Assembly (NCBI RefSeq): GCF_040253615.1
Contig: NZ_JBEJGY010000004.1
Span: forward strand, 7,378,001-7,442,000
Source: Streptomyces sp. Edi4
GTDB lineage: Bacteria; Actinomycetota; Actinomycetes; Streptomycetales; Streptomycetaceae
Reading direction: 5' to 3'
DNA: 64,000 nt
Below the pieces are notes generated by a model. That model searched no databases and was not told the origin of the DNA. It saw nothing but the letters and a program-made list of their open reading frames with translations. How positions within the stretch are numbered: the first letter of the stretch is position 1; each line of letters begins with the position of its first letter. Made by a program: the position numbers and the translations under genes. Shown piece by piece: positions 34,959 to 44,008 of the stretch.

Positions 34959-35176
34959 GATGCTCTCCCAATGCAGGCGCGGCCACGGCCAACGGGGTTG
35001 CGAAGACCGCTGGTTGACGGGAGAGATGCTAGGAGCGGCGCCGGACGCCGACCAGTCCGCTCAGGGGTGACGGGCCGCGCGGGGAAGTATTCCGGACGCC
35101 GTACGTCACGACGCGGACGCGGCCGGTGGCCGACCGGCCGGCAGCGGTCAGTCCCTGACGCGCGCTTCCCAGCGCC

Positions 35177-35695
35177 TCACTCATCCGGTATGAGGATCCC
35201 GGTCGGAGAGGCGAGGAGGCGGATCGCGCCGCCGAGGCGGACGGTGAACTCCGCTACGCCCATCCCCATGACCGCCGCCGCCTCGGCCACGGGCAGGCCG
35301 AGACGGTAGCGCAGCACGAACATGTCGGCCTCGCGCGGTCGCAACAGCCCCAGCAGGTACGGTCTTTGGGATCGGGCGGCTATGCGTGCGGTGACCAGCG
35401 ACCAGCACGCGGCGGCGGGTGACGCCTCCCGCAGGACGAGATGCCATTGGGAGGCGACGCTCTCCAGGGCGGACCGGACGGTGAGCTCCGCCGCCTCCAC
35501 GCTGTCCAGGCGCACCCGTGCGTAGCGGACATAGACCTCGCCGTAACGCGTGCGGAACGCCTCGAAGACGATCTCGGGGGCGCTCGCCGCCAGGGGCGTC
35601 GCACTCCTGCGGGCCGGACGGAAAGCGGTCGTGCCGGGAGCGCGGCGCGGGAGGGCGCGGCGCGGGGCAGGGTGGGGTAAGTGGCCCGATGGCAC
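35177..35695 (-). CDS. Sigma-70 region-4-like protein
   Basis: The 172-residue protein has a basic Pro/Arg/Ala-rich N-terminus, a helical core like sigma region 2 remnants (VFEAFRTRYGEVYVRYARVRL), and a C-terminal region-4-like helix-turn-helix, LRPREADMFVLRYRLGLPVAEAAAVMGMG. Streptomycetes carry many such short sigma-like proteins of unknown role. GTG 35695 follows GAGGAG by five bases. Codon 6 or 7 is TTA (35678-35680), predicting bldA dependence. A longer open frame continues upstream across the neighbouring gene and is rejected. It lies downstream of a small membrane-protein gene on the same strand. Confidence 0.7.
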   Translation of the reverse strand: MPSGHLPHPAPRRALPRRAPGTTAFRPARRSATPLAASAPEIVFEAFRTRYGEVYVRYARVRLDSVEAAELTVRSALESVASQWHLVLREASPAAACWSLVTARIAARSQRPYLLGLLRPREADMFVLRYRLGLPVAEAAAVMGMGVAEFTVRLGGAIRLLASPTGILIPDE

Positions 35696-35800
35696 CGGGA
35701 CTCCTCGCGGCGGGGGCGCACACCGCGTCCGCCGGAAAGCGGGCGGACGGTCCGCGCACAATGACCGAAAACCGTGGGGGTGAAACCGCGCCAACTGCGG

Positions 35801-35815
35801 CCGCCTTAAAGGCGG
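35801..35815. repeat. Palindrome overlapping a stop codon
   Basis: CCGCCTT-A-AAGGCGG is a perfect dyad that includes the stop codon of the 85-residue membrane protein gene. As RNA it could fold to a 5-bp stem with a 5-base loop, a weak terminator at best. Confidence 0.5.
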
Positions 35816-36063
35816 GTGACGCGCAGGTAGGTGACCATCGTCCGGTCCGCCCACGCCATCGGCGCGGCCATCATCAGGGCCTCGGGCGGCAGCCCTCTCC
35901 ACACCACGCCCGCCACGGTCGCGGTCACGAGCACCGAGGCCCACCGGGCGGTGACGGCGAGGATGGCGACCACGGCACTCTGGGCGATCACATGCAGCGG
36001 AATGCTGAGGCCGGGCCGCTCCGGAAGCAGTATGGCGAGCTTCCGGTAGACGCGTTCGAGCAC
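35806..36063 (-). CDS. Small membrane protein of unknown function
   Basis: An 85-residue protein with GTG start 36063 and an excellent AGGAGG site five bases upstream, which is the main reason to accept it. A hydrophobic stretch, IPLHVIAQSAVVAILAVTA continuing through SVLVTATVAGVVW, forms one or two membrane segments in the middle, followed by LPPEALMMAAPMAWADRTMVTYLR. I recognise no family. Its stop codon lies within a palindrome at 35801-35815. It may be co-transcribed with the sigma-like gene 110 bases downstream. Confidence 0.6.
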   Translation of the reverse strand: MLERVYRKLAILLPERPGLSIPLHVIAQSAVVAILAVTARWASVLVTATVAGVVWRGLPPEALMMAAPMAWADRTMVTYLRVTRL

Positions 36064-36524
36064 GGTGTCCTCCTGGAGATGGATGCGTGGGGACCGGACG
36101 CGTCAGGGCTTCGATTCGGGCGGGCTGTCCCCGACAGCCTTTCGGAGCCCTTACTCATGTCCGGGGCCCGAACACAATCAGCACGGTGCGCGCCCCGCAA
36201 ACCCCGGGAAATCCCTGAAAGCGGACGGGAATTCCGCTGCCCGCTCTGTCCCACCGCGCTGCGGCGCCACACAGTTGTCATCGCCGGACAAGGAGCGACC
36301 GGAGCGGTCAGGAGCGGGCATGACCGTTCAGGGCGGAGTGAGTTGAGCGGCGGCGAGACCGGGGGCATGCGCGAGCCGGTCCTCGAATCGGCGCCCCCCT
36401 GCAACCCGAACGTATGAACATGGGAACAACGTCACCAATGTCGTCCGCAATTTCACGCTGGGCCCAGGGGGCGCGCCGGATAGCGTGGGGCGTCCGCATG
36501 TTCCCCCGGCGCAGGGAGTGGCCC
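36064..36524. other. Non-coding gap with an orphan hairpin
   Basis: This 461-base divergent gap contains no convincing gene. A hairpin at 36123-36139, GGCTGTC-CCC-GACAGCC, is followed on the + strand by TTT and resembles an intrinsic terminator, although no + strand gene lies upstream. The AT-richer stretch near 36400-36450 may contain the promoter of the VOC gene. Confidence 0.4.
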
Positions 36525-36878
36525 ATGTACGTCCGCCGGATCGTCCCCAACTTCCAGTCCGAGGGTGAGGCTCTGGCCGAGAGCTCGGACTTCTACGGTG
36601 CGCTCGGCTTCGAGGAGGTCATGAATCACGGCTGGATCGTCACGCTCGCCTCCCGGGACAACCCCGCCGTGCAGCTGAGCCTGATGAGCAAGGACCTCAC
36701 GGCTCCGGTCGCGCCCGATGTGAGCATCGAGGTCGAGGACGTGGACGCGGTCCACCGGGCGATGGTGGAGCGCGGCGCCGAGATCGTCCACCCCCTGACG
36801 GACGAGGAGTGGGGCGTGCGCCGCTTCTTCGTGCGCGACCCGAACGGCCGCGTGATCAACGTGCTCAGCCACCCGTGA
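36525..36878 (+). CDS. VOC/glyoxalase-family protein
   Basis: The 117-residue protein has the VOC pattern RIVPNFQSEGEALAESSDFY, with a central LSLMSKDLTAPVAPDVSIEVEDVDA and the terminal FFVRDPNGRVINVL. The N-terminal metal-ligand position is Asn rather than His, which points to a binding or resistance role as well as to enzymes. ATG 36525 follows GGGAG with seven bases spacing; the frame extends 37 residues upstream without family similarity. It converges closely on the FAD hydroxylase gene. Confidence 0.85.
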   Translation: MYVRRIVPNFQSEGEALAESSDFYGALGFEEVMNHGWIVTLASRDNPAVQLSLMSKDLTAPVAPDVSIEVEDVDAVHRAMVERGAEIVHPLTDEEWGVRRFFVRDPNGRVINVLSHP

Positions 36879-36893
36879 GGGACGGCCGCGCGC

Positions 36894-38663
36894 TCAGGCG
36901 GCCATCGAAAGGGCCGTGAGGTAGTCGCGCAATGCTGCCCCGGCCCCGGACAGCGGGAACCGGGCGCCCAGCTGACCGTCCGGACGGATGACGAATCCGG
37001 TCGGCCCCCCGGGACGGTACAGCCGTGCGAACTCACCGGCGGTGTCCAGGTAGCCGGGGACCGGCAGGCGGGAGAGCTCGGACAGGGCCGAAACGGCGCC
37101 GGACACGGACGGGTCCGCCTCCCGGGTGACGATGGCGACGGTCCGCGTCGGCCGCGCCGCGGGGGATGCCGGGGCGGCCGGCAGGAGACCCGAGGCCGCG
37201 ACCGCTCCGGCCGCCGCGGCCGCGGCGGCCGCGTCGTCCGGGTCGCTCAAGTAGAGCAGCACCACGTGGCCCGGGCACCCGCGCAGGACGTCGAGCAAGC
37301 GCATCTCGTAGGCGGCCAGGGGCGGCGCGGTGAGCCCGGCGCAGTCCGGGGCGCGGTCGCCGGGCTGGGGCGCGTCGGCCGGTCCGTAGGGACGCGTGGC
37401 CAGCGGCCCCTGGCGGTAGCCGACGAGCAGCTGGGCCTCGCGCAGGATCAGGGTGTGCGGATCGTCGCCCGTGCCCAGTTGTGAGCCGTCCGAGGAGTGC
37501 CGGACGGTGGTCCGCCCCACGACCTCCTCGCCGACCGGGCGGCGCTCGGCGTCGTAGGTCGCGAGCAGGGCCGGGGCCGCCGCGCGGTGGACGACCAGCG
37601 CGAGCTTCCAGGCCAGGTTGCAGGCGTCCTGGATGCCGGTGTTCATGCCCTGGGCGCCGGTGGGCGGATGGATGTGCGCCGCGTCCCCCGCCACGAAGAC
37701 CCGCCCCTCGCCATAGCGGTCGACGATCCGGTGGCTGATGCGGAAGACCGAGGACCATCGCAGGGCGGAAAGAGCCGCCCCGGTCGGCACGAGGCGGTCG
37801 ACCACGGCCTGGATGTCGGACAGCGCAGGGACCCTGCTTCCGCCCAGCCCGTGCGCCACTTGGCCGGCGTCGTCCGTCCCGGCCGCGCCCCGAGCCGCCC
37901 CCGGCGGGTCCTGGTCCGGCCGGGGGCGGCCGGCCGGCCCGGTGGTGCGGCCGGGAGGAGCCAGCATCGACAGGCGGTAGCGGTTCGCGCCGGGCAACGG
38001 CACGCACACCAACGCGTCGTCGATGGAGCCGCCCTCGGCGCGGTGCGTGGAGCGGACACTGAAGCCGGGCGGCATCTCCCAGTCCACCTCGACGTCGGCC
38101 AGCATGTACTCCTGGGGGAGGGCCGCCCCCTCGAAAGAGAGCCCGAGCCCCTTGCGGACGGTGCTGTGCGCGCCGTCGCAGCCGACGAGGTGTCCCACCC
38201 TGACCTCCTCCTCGTCCCCGGATGCGGTGGTCAGGCACGCAGTCACTCCGTCCGGGTCCTGACAGAAGGACGTGAGTTCGGTGCCCCGTTCGACGGCTAC
38301 GCCAAGGCCCGCCAGATACTCCTCAAGGAGGCGTTCGGTCTCGTACTGGGGCAACGCGGCGAACCCGTACGGCACTTCGGGCGGCAGGACGAGGTCGAGG
38401 CGCGGCTGCGCGACACCATTGACGTACGCCAGCTGCCCCCGCAACGGAACCGCTGTCTCCAGGATGTCGCGGACCAGGCCCATCCGGTCCCACAGCTCCA
38501 GGGTGCGTGGCTGGATGCCCACGGCCTTGGCGTAGGGCAGCCGGGCCGGCAGCCGGTCGATGACGCGGCCACGCACCCCGTGCCGGGCGAGTTCGGCGGC
38601 CGCGCTCAGACCGACCGGCCCCGCGCCCACGATCAGCACGTCGGCGGTGTCAGTGTGTGCCAC
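36894..38663 (-). CDS. FAD-dependent aromatic hydroxylase (polyketide-hydroxylase type)
   Basis: The 589-residue group A flavoprotein monooxygenase has the dinucleotide motif VLIVGAGPVGLSAAAELA at 9-26, the DG motif VGCDGAHSTVRKGLG, the FAD ribityl motif VFVAGDAAHIHPPTGAQGMN, and a C-terminal thioredoxin-like domain (FVIRPDGQLGARFP) as in PgaE/RdmE-type angucycline and anthracycline hydroxylases. It uses NAD(P)H and oxygen to hydroxylate phenolic or polyketide substrates. GTG 38663 is chosen because GGGAGG lies five bases upstream. A low-complexity alanine run sits near residue 500. It lies 101 bases after meaB on the same strand. No aromatic PKS is visible in the window, so catabolic use is equally possible. 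Confidence 0.9.
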   Translation of the reverse strand: MAHTDTADVLIVGAGPVGLSAAAELARHGVRGRVIDRLPARLPYAKAVGIQPRTLELWDRMGLVRDILETAVPLRGQLAYVNGVAQPRLDLVLPPEVPYGFAALPQYETERLLEEYLAGLGVAVERGTELTSFCQDPDGVTACLTTASGDEEEVRVGHLVGCDGAHSTVRKGLGLSFEGAALPQEYMLADVEVDWEMPPGFSVRSTHRAEGGSIDDALVCVPLPGANRYRLSMLAPPGRTTGPAGRPRPDQDPPGAARGAAGTDDAGQVAHGLGGSRVPALSDIQAVVDRLVPTGAALSALRWSSVFRISHRIVDRYGEGRVFVAGDAAHIHPPTGAQGMNTGIQDACNLAWKLALVVHRAAAPALLATYDAERRPVGEEVVGRTTVRHSSDGSQLGTGDDPHTLILREAQLLVGYRQGPLATRPYGPADAPQPGDRAPDCAGLTAPPLAAYEMRLLDVLRGCPGHVVLLYLSDPDDAAAAAAAAGAVAASGLLPAAPASPAARPTRTVAIVTREADPSVSGAVSALSELSRLPVPGYLDTAGEFARLYRPGGPTGFVIRPDGQLGARFPLSGAGAALRDYLTALSMAA

Positions 38664-38764
38664 GGGTGCCTCCCGGTCTAGGGTCCGCGGACGCGCTCCG
38701 CCTCCCATTGTCGCCCCGGCCCGCGCGAGCGGCGAGCGGGACCGGACCCGGTGGCTCCCGGCCC

Positions 38765-39748
38765 TCAGCTCCCGGTCCCGCCGAACGTCTCCAGGATCTG
38801 CTCTGCGGCGAGCGTGGCCGTCAACTCCCCCTCCCTGACCCGCTGTTCGAGCGTCGGCGTCAGGGCGCGGACACCGGGGTCGGAGCGCAGCCGGGCGAGG
38901 AGTTCTTCGCGCACCATCGTCCACGTCCAGTCGACCTGCTGGTCGCGCCGCTTCGCGGCGAGCCGGCCGGTGGATTCGAGCAGGCCCCGGTGGTGTTCAA
39001 GGCGTTCCCAGACCGCGTCGAGTCCTTTCGACTCCCGGGCGCTGCAACTCAGGACGGGCGGCGTCCAGAACGCGTCCTTGCCGTGCATCAGACGCAGCGC
39101 GCCCGCCAGCTCCCGCGCGGCGGACCGCGCGTCCTGCTCGTGCGGCCCGTCCGCCTTGTTGACGGCGATCACGTCGGCGAGTTCGAGGACGCCCTTCTTG
39201 ATGCCCTGGAGCTGATCACCGGTGCGGGCAAGCGTCAGAAGCAGGAAGGAGTCGACCATGTTGGCGACCGCCGTCTCCGACTGGCCGACGCCGACCGTCT
39301 CCACCAGGACGACGTCGTAACCCGCCGCCTCCATCACCACGATCGACTCGCGCGTCGCCTTGGCGACCCCGCCGAGCGTGCCGGCGGTGGGGGAGGGGCG
39401 TACGAACGCCGCCGGGTCGACGGCCAGGCGCTCCATCCGGGTCTTGTCACCCAGGATCGAACCCCCCGTACGGCTGGAGGAGGGGTCCACCGCGAGCACC
39501 GCCACCCGGTGACCGGCCGAGGTCAGCCGGGTGCCGAACGCGTCGATGAACGTCGACTTGCCGACACCGGGCACGCCGCTCACACCGATCCGACGCGCCT
39601 TGCCGCTGTGCGGCAGGAGCGTGGTCAGCAACTCCTGGGCCGGCGCCCGGTGACGGGGGTGGGTGGACTCGACGAGCGTGATGGCGCGCGCGACGATCGC
39701 GCGCTTCCCGTCGAGGACCCCTTTCACATAGGCGTCGACATCGATCAC
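38765..39748 (-). CDS. meaB: Methylmalonyl-CoA mutase-associated GTPase MeaB
   Basis: The 327-residue G3E-family GTPase has Walker A GVPGVGKS (58-65), AVDPSSSRTGGSILGDKTRM, the Walker B region VLVETVGVGQSE and base-specificity motif VNKAD. MeaB protects methylmalonyl-CoA mutase from inactivation and gates delivery of adenosylcobalamin. The GTG start overlaps the mutB stop as GTGA, giving a coupled mutA-mutB-meaB operon, which is the classical actinomycete order. Confidence 0.96.
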   Translation of the reverse strand: MIDVDAYVKGVLDGKRAIVARAITLVESTHPRHRAPAQELLTTLLPHSGKARRIGVSGVPGVGKSTFIDAFGTRLTSAGHRVAVLAVDPSSSRTGGSILGDKTRMERLAVDPAAFVRPSPTAGTLGGVAKATRESIVVMEAAGYDVVLVETVGVGQSETAVANMVDSFLLLTLARTGDQLQGIKKGVLELADVIAVNKADGPHEQDARSAARELAGALRLMHGKDAFWTPPVLSCSARESKGLDAVWERLEHHRGLLESTGRLAAKRRDQQVDWTWTMVREELLARLRSDPGVRALTPTLEQRVREGELTATLAAEQILETFGGTGS

Positions 39749-41919
39749 AGCTCGTGCCCGAGGTCGGCGGCCAGGCGACGCACCAGGTCGTGCGCCGCGT
39801 CGGGGATCACCGTCCCGGGCGGGAACACGGCGGCGGCGCCCATGTCCAGCAGCGTCGGCACGTCCTGCGGCGGGATCACACCGCCCACCACGATCATGAT
39901 GTCCTCGCGGCCCTCCTCGGCAAGCTGCTCGCGCAGGGCCGGTACGAGGGTGAGGTGCCCGGCGGCCAGCGAGGAGACACCGACGATGTGCACGTCCGCC
40001 TCGACGGCCTGGCGGGCGACCTCGGCGGGCGTCTGGAACAGCGGGCCGACGTCCACGTCGAATCCGAGGTCGGCGAAGGCGGTGGCGATCACCTTCTGAC
40101 CCCGGTCGTGACCGTCCTGGCCCATCTTGGCGACCAGGATGCGCGGGCGGCGCCCCTCGGCCTCCTCGAACGCGGACACCAGAACGCGGGTGCGCTCCAC
40201 GGAGGGGGACTGTCCTGCTTCGTTGCGGTACACACCGGAAATCGTACGGATCTGGCTCGCGTGCCGGCCGTACACCTTCTCCAGTGCGTCGGAGATCTCA
40301 CCGACGGTCGCCTTGGCGCGGGCCGCGTTCACGGCCAGCTCCAGGAGGTTGCCCTCGCCGCCGGCCGCGCGGGTCAGCGCGTCCAGCGCGTCCTGGCAGG
40401 CCCGCCCGTCGCGTTCGGCGCGCAGGCGGCGCAGCTTGTCGATCTGCTGGGCGCGCACGGAGGAGTTGTCGACGGCCCGCACGTCGATCTGCTCGTCGCT
40501 CTCCACGCGGTACTTGTTGACGCCGATGACCGGCTGACGACCGGAGTCGATACGGGCCTGGGTGCGCGCCGCCGCCTCCTCGATACGCAGCTTGGGGATC
40601 CCGGCGTCGATGGCCTTGGCCATGCCGCCGGCCCGCTCGACCTCCTGGATGTGCTGCCAGGCACGGCGCGCGAGGTCGTGGGTCAGCTTCTCGACGTAGG
40701 CACTGCCGCCCCAGGGATCGATGACCCGCGTCGTGCCCGACTCCTGCTGGAGCAGCAGCTGGGTGTTGCGGGCGATGCGCGCCGAGAAGTCGGTGGGCAG
40801 CGCGAGCGCTTCGTCGAGGGCGTTGGTGTGCAGCGACTGGGTGTGGCCCTGCGTCGCCGCCATCGCCTCCACACACGTACGCGTCACGTTGTTGAACACG
40901 TCCTGCGCGGTCAGCGACCAGCCCGAGGTCTGTGAATGGGTGCGCAGGGAAAGCGACTTGGTGTTCTGCGGGTCGAACTGCTTGACCAGTTTCGCCCACA
41001 GGAGCCTGGCCGCGCGCAGCTTGGCGATCTCCATGAAGAAGTTCATGCCGATCGCCCAGAAGAAGGAGAGCCGGGGCGCGAACGCGTCCACGTCCAGGCC
41101 GGCCTCGCGCCCGGCGCGAATGTACTCCACGCCGTCGGCGAGGGTGTACGCGAGCTCCAGGTCGGCTGTGGCACCGGCCTCTTGGATGTGGTAACCCGAG
41201 ATGGAGATCGAGTTGTAGCGCGGCATCCGCTGCGAGGTGTAGGCGAAGATGTCGGAGATGATCCGCATCGACGGCTTCGGCGGATAGATGTAGGTGTTGC
41301 GGACCATGAACTCCTTGAGGATGTCGTTCTGGATGGTCCCCGCCAGCTTCTCGGCCGGCACACCCTGCTCCTCCGCCGCCACGATGTACAGCGCGAGCAC
41401 CGGCAGTACGGCGCCGTTCATCGTCATCGACACGGTCATCCTGTCCAGCGGAATGCCGTCGAAGAGCTGGCGCATGTCATAGATGGAGTCGATCGCCACG
41501 CCCGCCATGCCGACGTCACCGGTCACCCGGGGGTGGTCGCTGTCGTACCCGCGGTGGGTGGGCAGGTCGAACGCGACCGACAGGCCCTTCTGGCCGGCCG
41601 CGAGGTTGCGGCGGTAGAAGGCGTTGGACTCCTCGGCCGTGGAGAAACCCGCGTACTGACGGATCGTCCAGGGCTGGTTGACGTACATCGTCGGGTACGG
41701 GCCGCGCAGATACGGGGCGATGCCCGGGTAGGTGTCGAGGAAGTCGAGGCCTTCCAGGTCATGGCCGGTGTACAGCGACTTGACCGCGATGCCCTCCGGG
41801 GTCTCCCACAGCGGCGCGGCGCCGCCGGCCGCCGCCCGGGCGGCGTCGTGCCACGCTTCGGCGCCACCGTCGGCCGACGGGCTCCCCAGCTCGATTCCGG
41901 AGAAGTCGGGGATTCCCAT
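39745..41919 (-). CDS. mutB: Methylmalonyl-CoA mutase large (catalytic) subunit
   Basis: The 724-residue protein has the TIM-barrel substrate domain (TYPGIAPYLRGPYPTMYV near residues 60-77, then RQYAGFSTAEESNAFYRRNL) and a C-terminal cobalamin-binding domain with the DxHxxG motif in GQDGHDRGQKVIATAF, whose His coordinates cobalt. It interconverts succinyl-CoA and (R)-methylmalonyl-CoA using adenosylcobalamin, and so can drain or supply polyketide extender units. ATG 41919 overlaps the mutA stop by one base (TGATG); the open frame upstream lies over mutA and is rejected. Confidence 0.97.
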   Translation of the reverse strand: MGIPDFSGIELGSPSADGGAEAWHDAARAAAGGAAPLWETPEGIAVKSLYTGHDLEGLDFLDTYPGIAPYLRGPYPTMYVNQPWTIRQYAGFSTAEESNAFYRRNLAAGQKGLSVAFDLPTHRGYDSDHPRVTGDVGMAGVAIDSIYDMRQLFDGIPLDRMTVSMTMNGAVLPVLALYIVAAEEQGVPAEKLAGTIQNDILKEFMVRNTYIYPPKPSMRIISDIFAYTSQRMPRYNSISISGYHIQEAGATADLELAYTLADGVEYIRAGREAGLDVDAFAPRLSFFWAIGMNFFMEIAKLRAARLLWAKLVKQFDPQNTKSLSLRTHSQTSGWSLTAQDVFNNVTRTCVEAMAATQGHTQSLHTNALDEALALPTDFSARIARNTQLLLQQESGTTRVIDPWGGSAYVEKLTHDLARRAWQHIQEVERAGGMAKAIDAGIPKLRIEEAAARTQARIDSGRQPVIGVNKYRVESDEQIDVRAVDNSSVRAQQIDKLRRLRAERDGRACQDALDALTRAAGGEGNLLELAVNAARAKATVGEISDALEKVYGRHASQIRTISGVYRNEAGQSPSVERTRVLVSAFEEAEGRRPRILVAKMGQDGHDRGQKVIATAFADLGFDVDVGPLFQTPAEVARQAVEADVHIVGVSSLAAGHLTLVPALREQLAEEGREDIMIVVGGVIPPQDVPTLLDMGAAAVFPPGTVIPDAAHDLVRRLAADLGHEL

Positions 41920-43763
41920 CAGGACACTCCCATGCGGTCGAGGGTGGCGGTGAGTACGGCGACGGCGTCGCAGCCAGCGAAGACGTAGGAGTCCACACCG
42001 GTCAGCTGCCCGGGGCGCCCGGCGAGGAAGACGTGGCGCGCGCCGGCGTCGGCGAGCGAGCGGGCGGCGTCCTCGGCCTGCTCCTCGTACACCGCGTCGC
42101 TGGAGCACAGACAGGCCTCCGTGGCGCCGCTGTCCTCGAAGGTGCCCTCGGTGACGGCCTCGATGCCGCCCGCCTGGAACAGGTTGGCCGCGAACGTGGC
42201 GCGCCCGGTGTGGGCGGCGGCGGGGCCGAGCGTGGCCAGGAAGATCCGGGGCCGGGACCCGGTCGCCGCGAGGTGGGCGTCCGAGCGGGCGCGCAGCGCC
42301 TCGTACGCCTCGTCGCGCCGCACCCGGGGCAGTCCGCCGGACGGGCGCGCGGGCTGAGGCTCGCGCTCCACCGGGCGCTCGTCCAGGTGCGGGAACTCGC
42401 TGACCCCGGTGATCGGTTCGCGGCGCTCGGCCAGGCGCGTGCCGCGCTCGCGCCAGGTGGCGGCCAGGTCCGCGCCGAGCTCGCCCGAGCGCAGTGCCGC
42501 CCCGAGGCCGCCGAGCCCTTCGAGGCGGCGGAAGAACTCCCAGCCCGCGTGGGCGAGTTCATCGGTCAGGCGCTCCACGTACCAGGAGCCGCCCGCCGGG
42601 TCGATCACCCGGGACAGATGCGACTCCTCGATCAGGATCGTCGAGGTGTTGCGGGCGATGCGCCGGGCGAAGGCGTCCGGAAGGCCGAGCGCGTGGTCGA
42701 AGGGCAGCACCGTGACGGCGTCGGCGCCGCCCACTCCGGCCGCGAGGGTGGCGAGCGTGGTGCGCAGCATGTTCACCCACGGGTCGCGGCGCGTCATCAT
42801 CACGGGAGAGGTCACGGCGTGCTGCCGCTGCGCCCCCGCCCCCGGCGCCCCGCAGACCTCGGCGACCCGCGCCCACAGCCGGCGCGCCGCCCTCAGCTTG
42901 GCGATCGTCAGGAACTGGTCGGCGCTCGCGGCGTACCGGAACTCCAGCTGCCCGCACGCCTGTTGGACGCTCAGTCCGGCGTCGGTCAGCTCGCGCAGAT
43001 AGGCGACGCCGGCCGAAAGGGAGGCGCCCAGTTCCTGCGCGGCCGAACCGCCGGCCTCGTGGTGGGGCAGCGCGTCCACGGTCAGCGCCCGCAGGCCCGG
43101 GTACCGCTCGGCGCAGCGCAGGGCGAGCGACGCGGTGGGCGCGAAGTCCAACTCCTCGCCCGTACGCGCCTGGTGGCCCAGTGGGTCGGCGCCGAGGTTG
43201 CCGCGCGCCGCGTCCTTGGCGAGGCCCCGCTCCTCGTACAGTCGCAGCAACTCCCCTGCGGCGGCCTCGACATCGCGGCCCGCGTCGAGCACGACGGGCG
43301 CCAGGTCGAGATGGACGCCGTCGAGGACCCGGCCGAGCGAGGACACGGGGAAGCCGCCCTCGCCGAGCACCAGCCACAGCGAGGTGACGCCGTTCTCCAG
43401 ATCCGCGAGCACGGTGGGGCCGTCGCCGACCGTGTGCTGCTGGCGTACGTCCCAGCCGCTCGCCGTGTTGCCCTCGGGCCTGCTCCCTCGTACGAAGGGA
43501 GCGAACCCGGGAAAGCCGGGAGACCCGGGGAGACCGGAGAGGCCGGGGGAGACAGCGTCGGGCGCGGTGGTGTGCGCGGTGTACAGGGGACGGGTGCGCA
43601 ACCCGTCCTCCAGCGCGGTGGACAGGGCGTCCTCCGCTGCCTCGCCGGAGGCTTCCTTGCCCGACTTGCGCAGGACACCAGCCACGAGGCTGTGCCACTG
43701 CTCAAGGGTCGCGTCAGGGAACTCGGCGGCCAGAGAGAGCCCGTCGTCAGGCAGGACCGTCAT
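41919..43763 (-). CDS. mutA: Methylmalonyl-CoA mutase small subunit
   Basis: The 614-residue homologue of the large subunit retains the barrel fold and a C-terminal B12-like domain but lacks the DxHxxG cobalt-ligand motif, as expected for the non-catalytic subunit. A glycine/proline-rich insert (LSGLPGSPGFPGFAPF) sits near residue 80. It is the first gene of the mutA-mutB-meaB operon and is divergent from an uncharacterised gene 245 bases away. The protein forms the heterodimer with MutB. Confidence 0.95.
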   Translation of the reverse strand: MTVLPDDGLSLAAEFPDATLEQWHSLVAGVLRKSGKEASGEAAEDALSTALEDGLRTRPLYTAHTTAPDAVSPGLSGLPGSPGFPGFAPFVRGSRPEGNTASGWDVRQQHTVGDGPTVLADLENGVTSLWLVLGEGGFPVSSLGRVLDGVHLDLAPVVLDAGRDVEAAAGELLRLYEERGLAKDAARGNLGADPLGHQARTGEELDFAPTASLALRCAERYPGLRALTVDALPHHEAGGSAAQELGASLSAGVAYLRELTDAGLSVQQACGQLEFRYAASADQFLTIAKLRAARRLWARVAEVCGAPGAGAQRQHAVTSPVMMTRRDPWVNMLRTTLATLAAGVGGADAVTVLPFDHALGLPDAFARRIARNTSTILIEESHLSRVIDPAGGSWYVERLTDELAHAGWEFFRRLEGLGGLGAALRSGELGADLAATWRERGTRLAERREPITGVSEFPHLDERPVEREPQPARPSGGLPRVRRDEAYEALRARSDAHLAATGSRPRIFLATLGPAAAHTGRATFAANLFQAGGIEAVTEGTFEDSGATEACLCSSDAVYEEQAEDAARSLADAGARHVFLAGRPGQLTGVDSYVFAGCDAVAVLTATLDRMGVS

Positions 43764-44008
43764 GCTCGGATGCTAGGGCAGTTCCACAAAGGAGCAGCAG
43801 AGGCATCGGCTGTGACCTTGACCTCTTTGGCCCCGTGACCTCGGCGTCCCTGCCCCGGCCGGACGCCGGGCCGGGCGGGACGCGGGGGTCATTTCGGACT
43901 TCGGGGGAGCAAGGGCAGGCGTGACGTGGCCGTGTGCGGGGTACCGCGTTGCAACACGGGGCCGAGCGACCATACTGGTCGGGCCCCGATCACCCAGAGA
44001 ACGAATCC

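Noticed and set aside
35177..35944. Longer version of the sigma-like gene starting at 35944
   Set aside because: It would overlap the 85-residue membrane protein gene and its extra N-terminus is low-complexity; GTG 35695 has a proper ribosome site.
38765..43763. Methylmalonyl-CoA supply genes dedicated to the PKS
   Set aside because: mutAB-meaB is housekeeping in many actinomycetes, is 25 kb away, and both visible ATs look malonyl-type.
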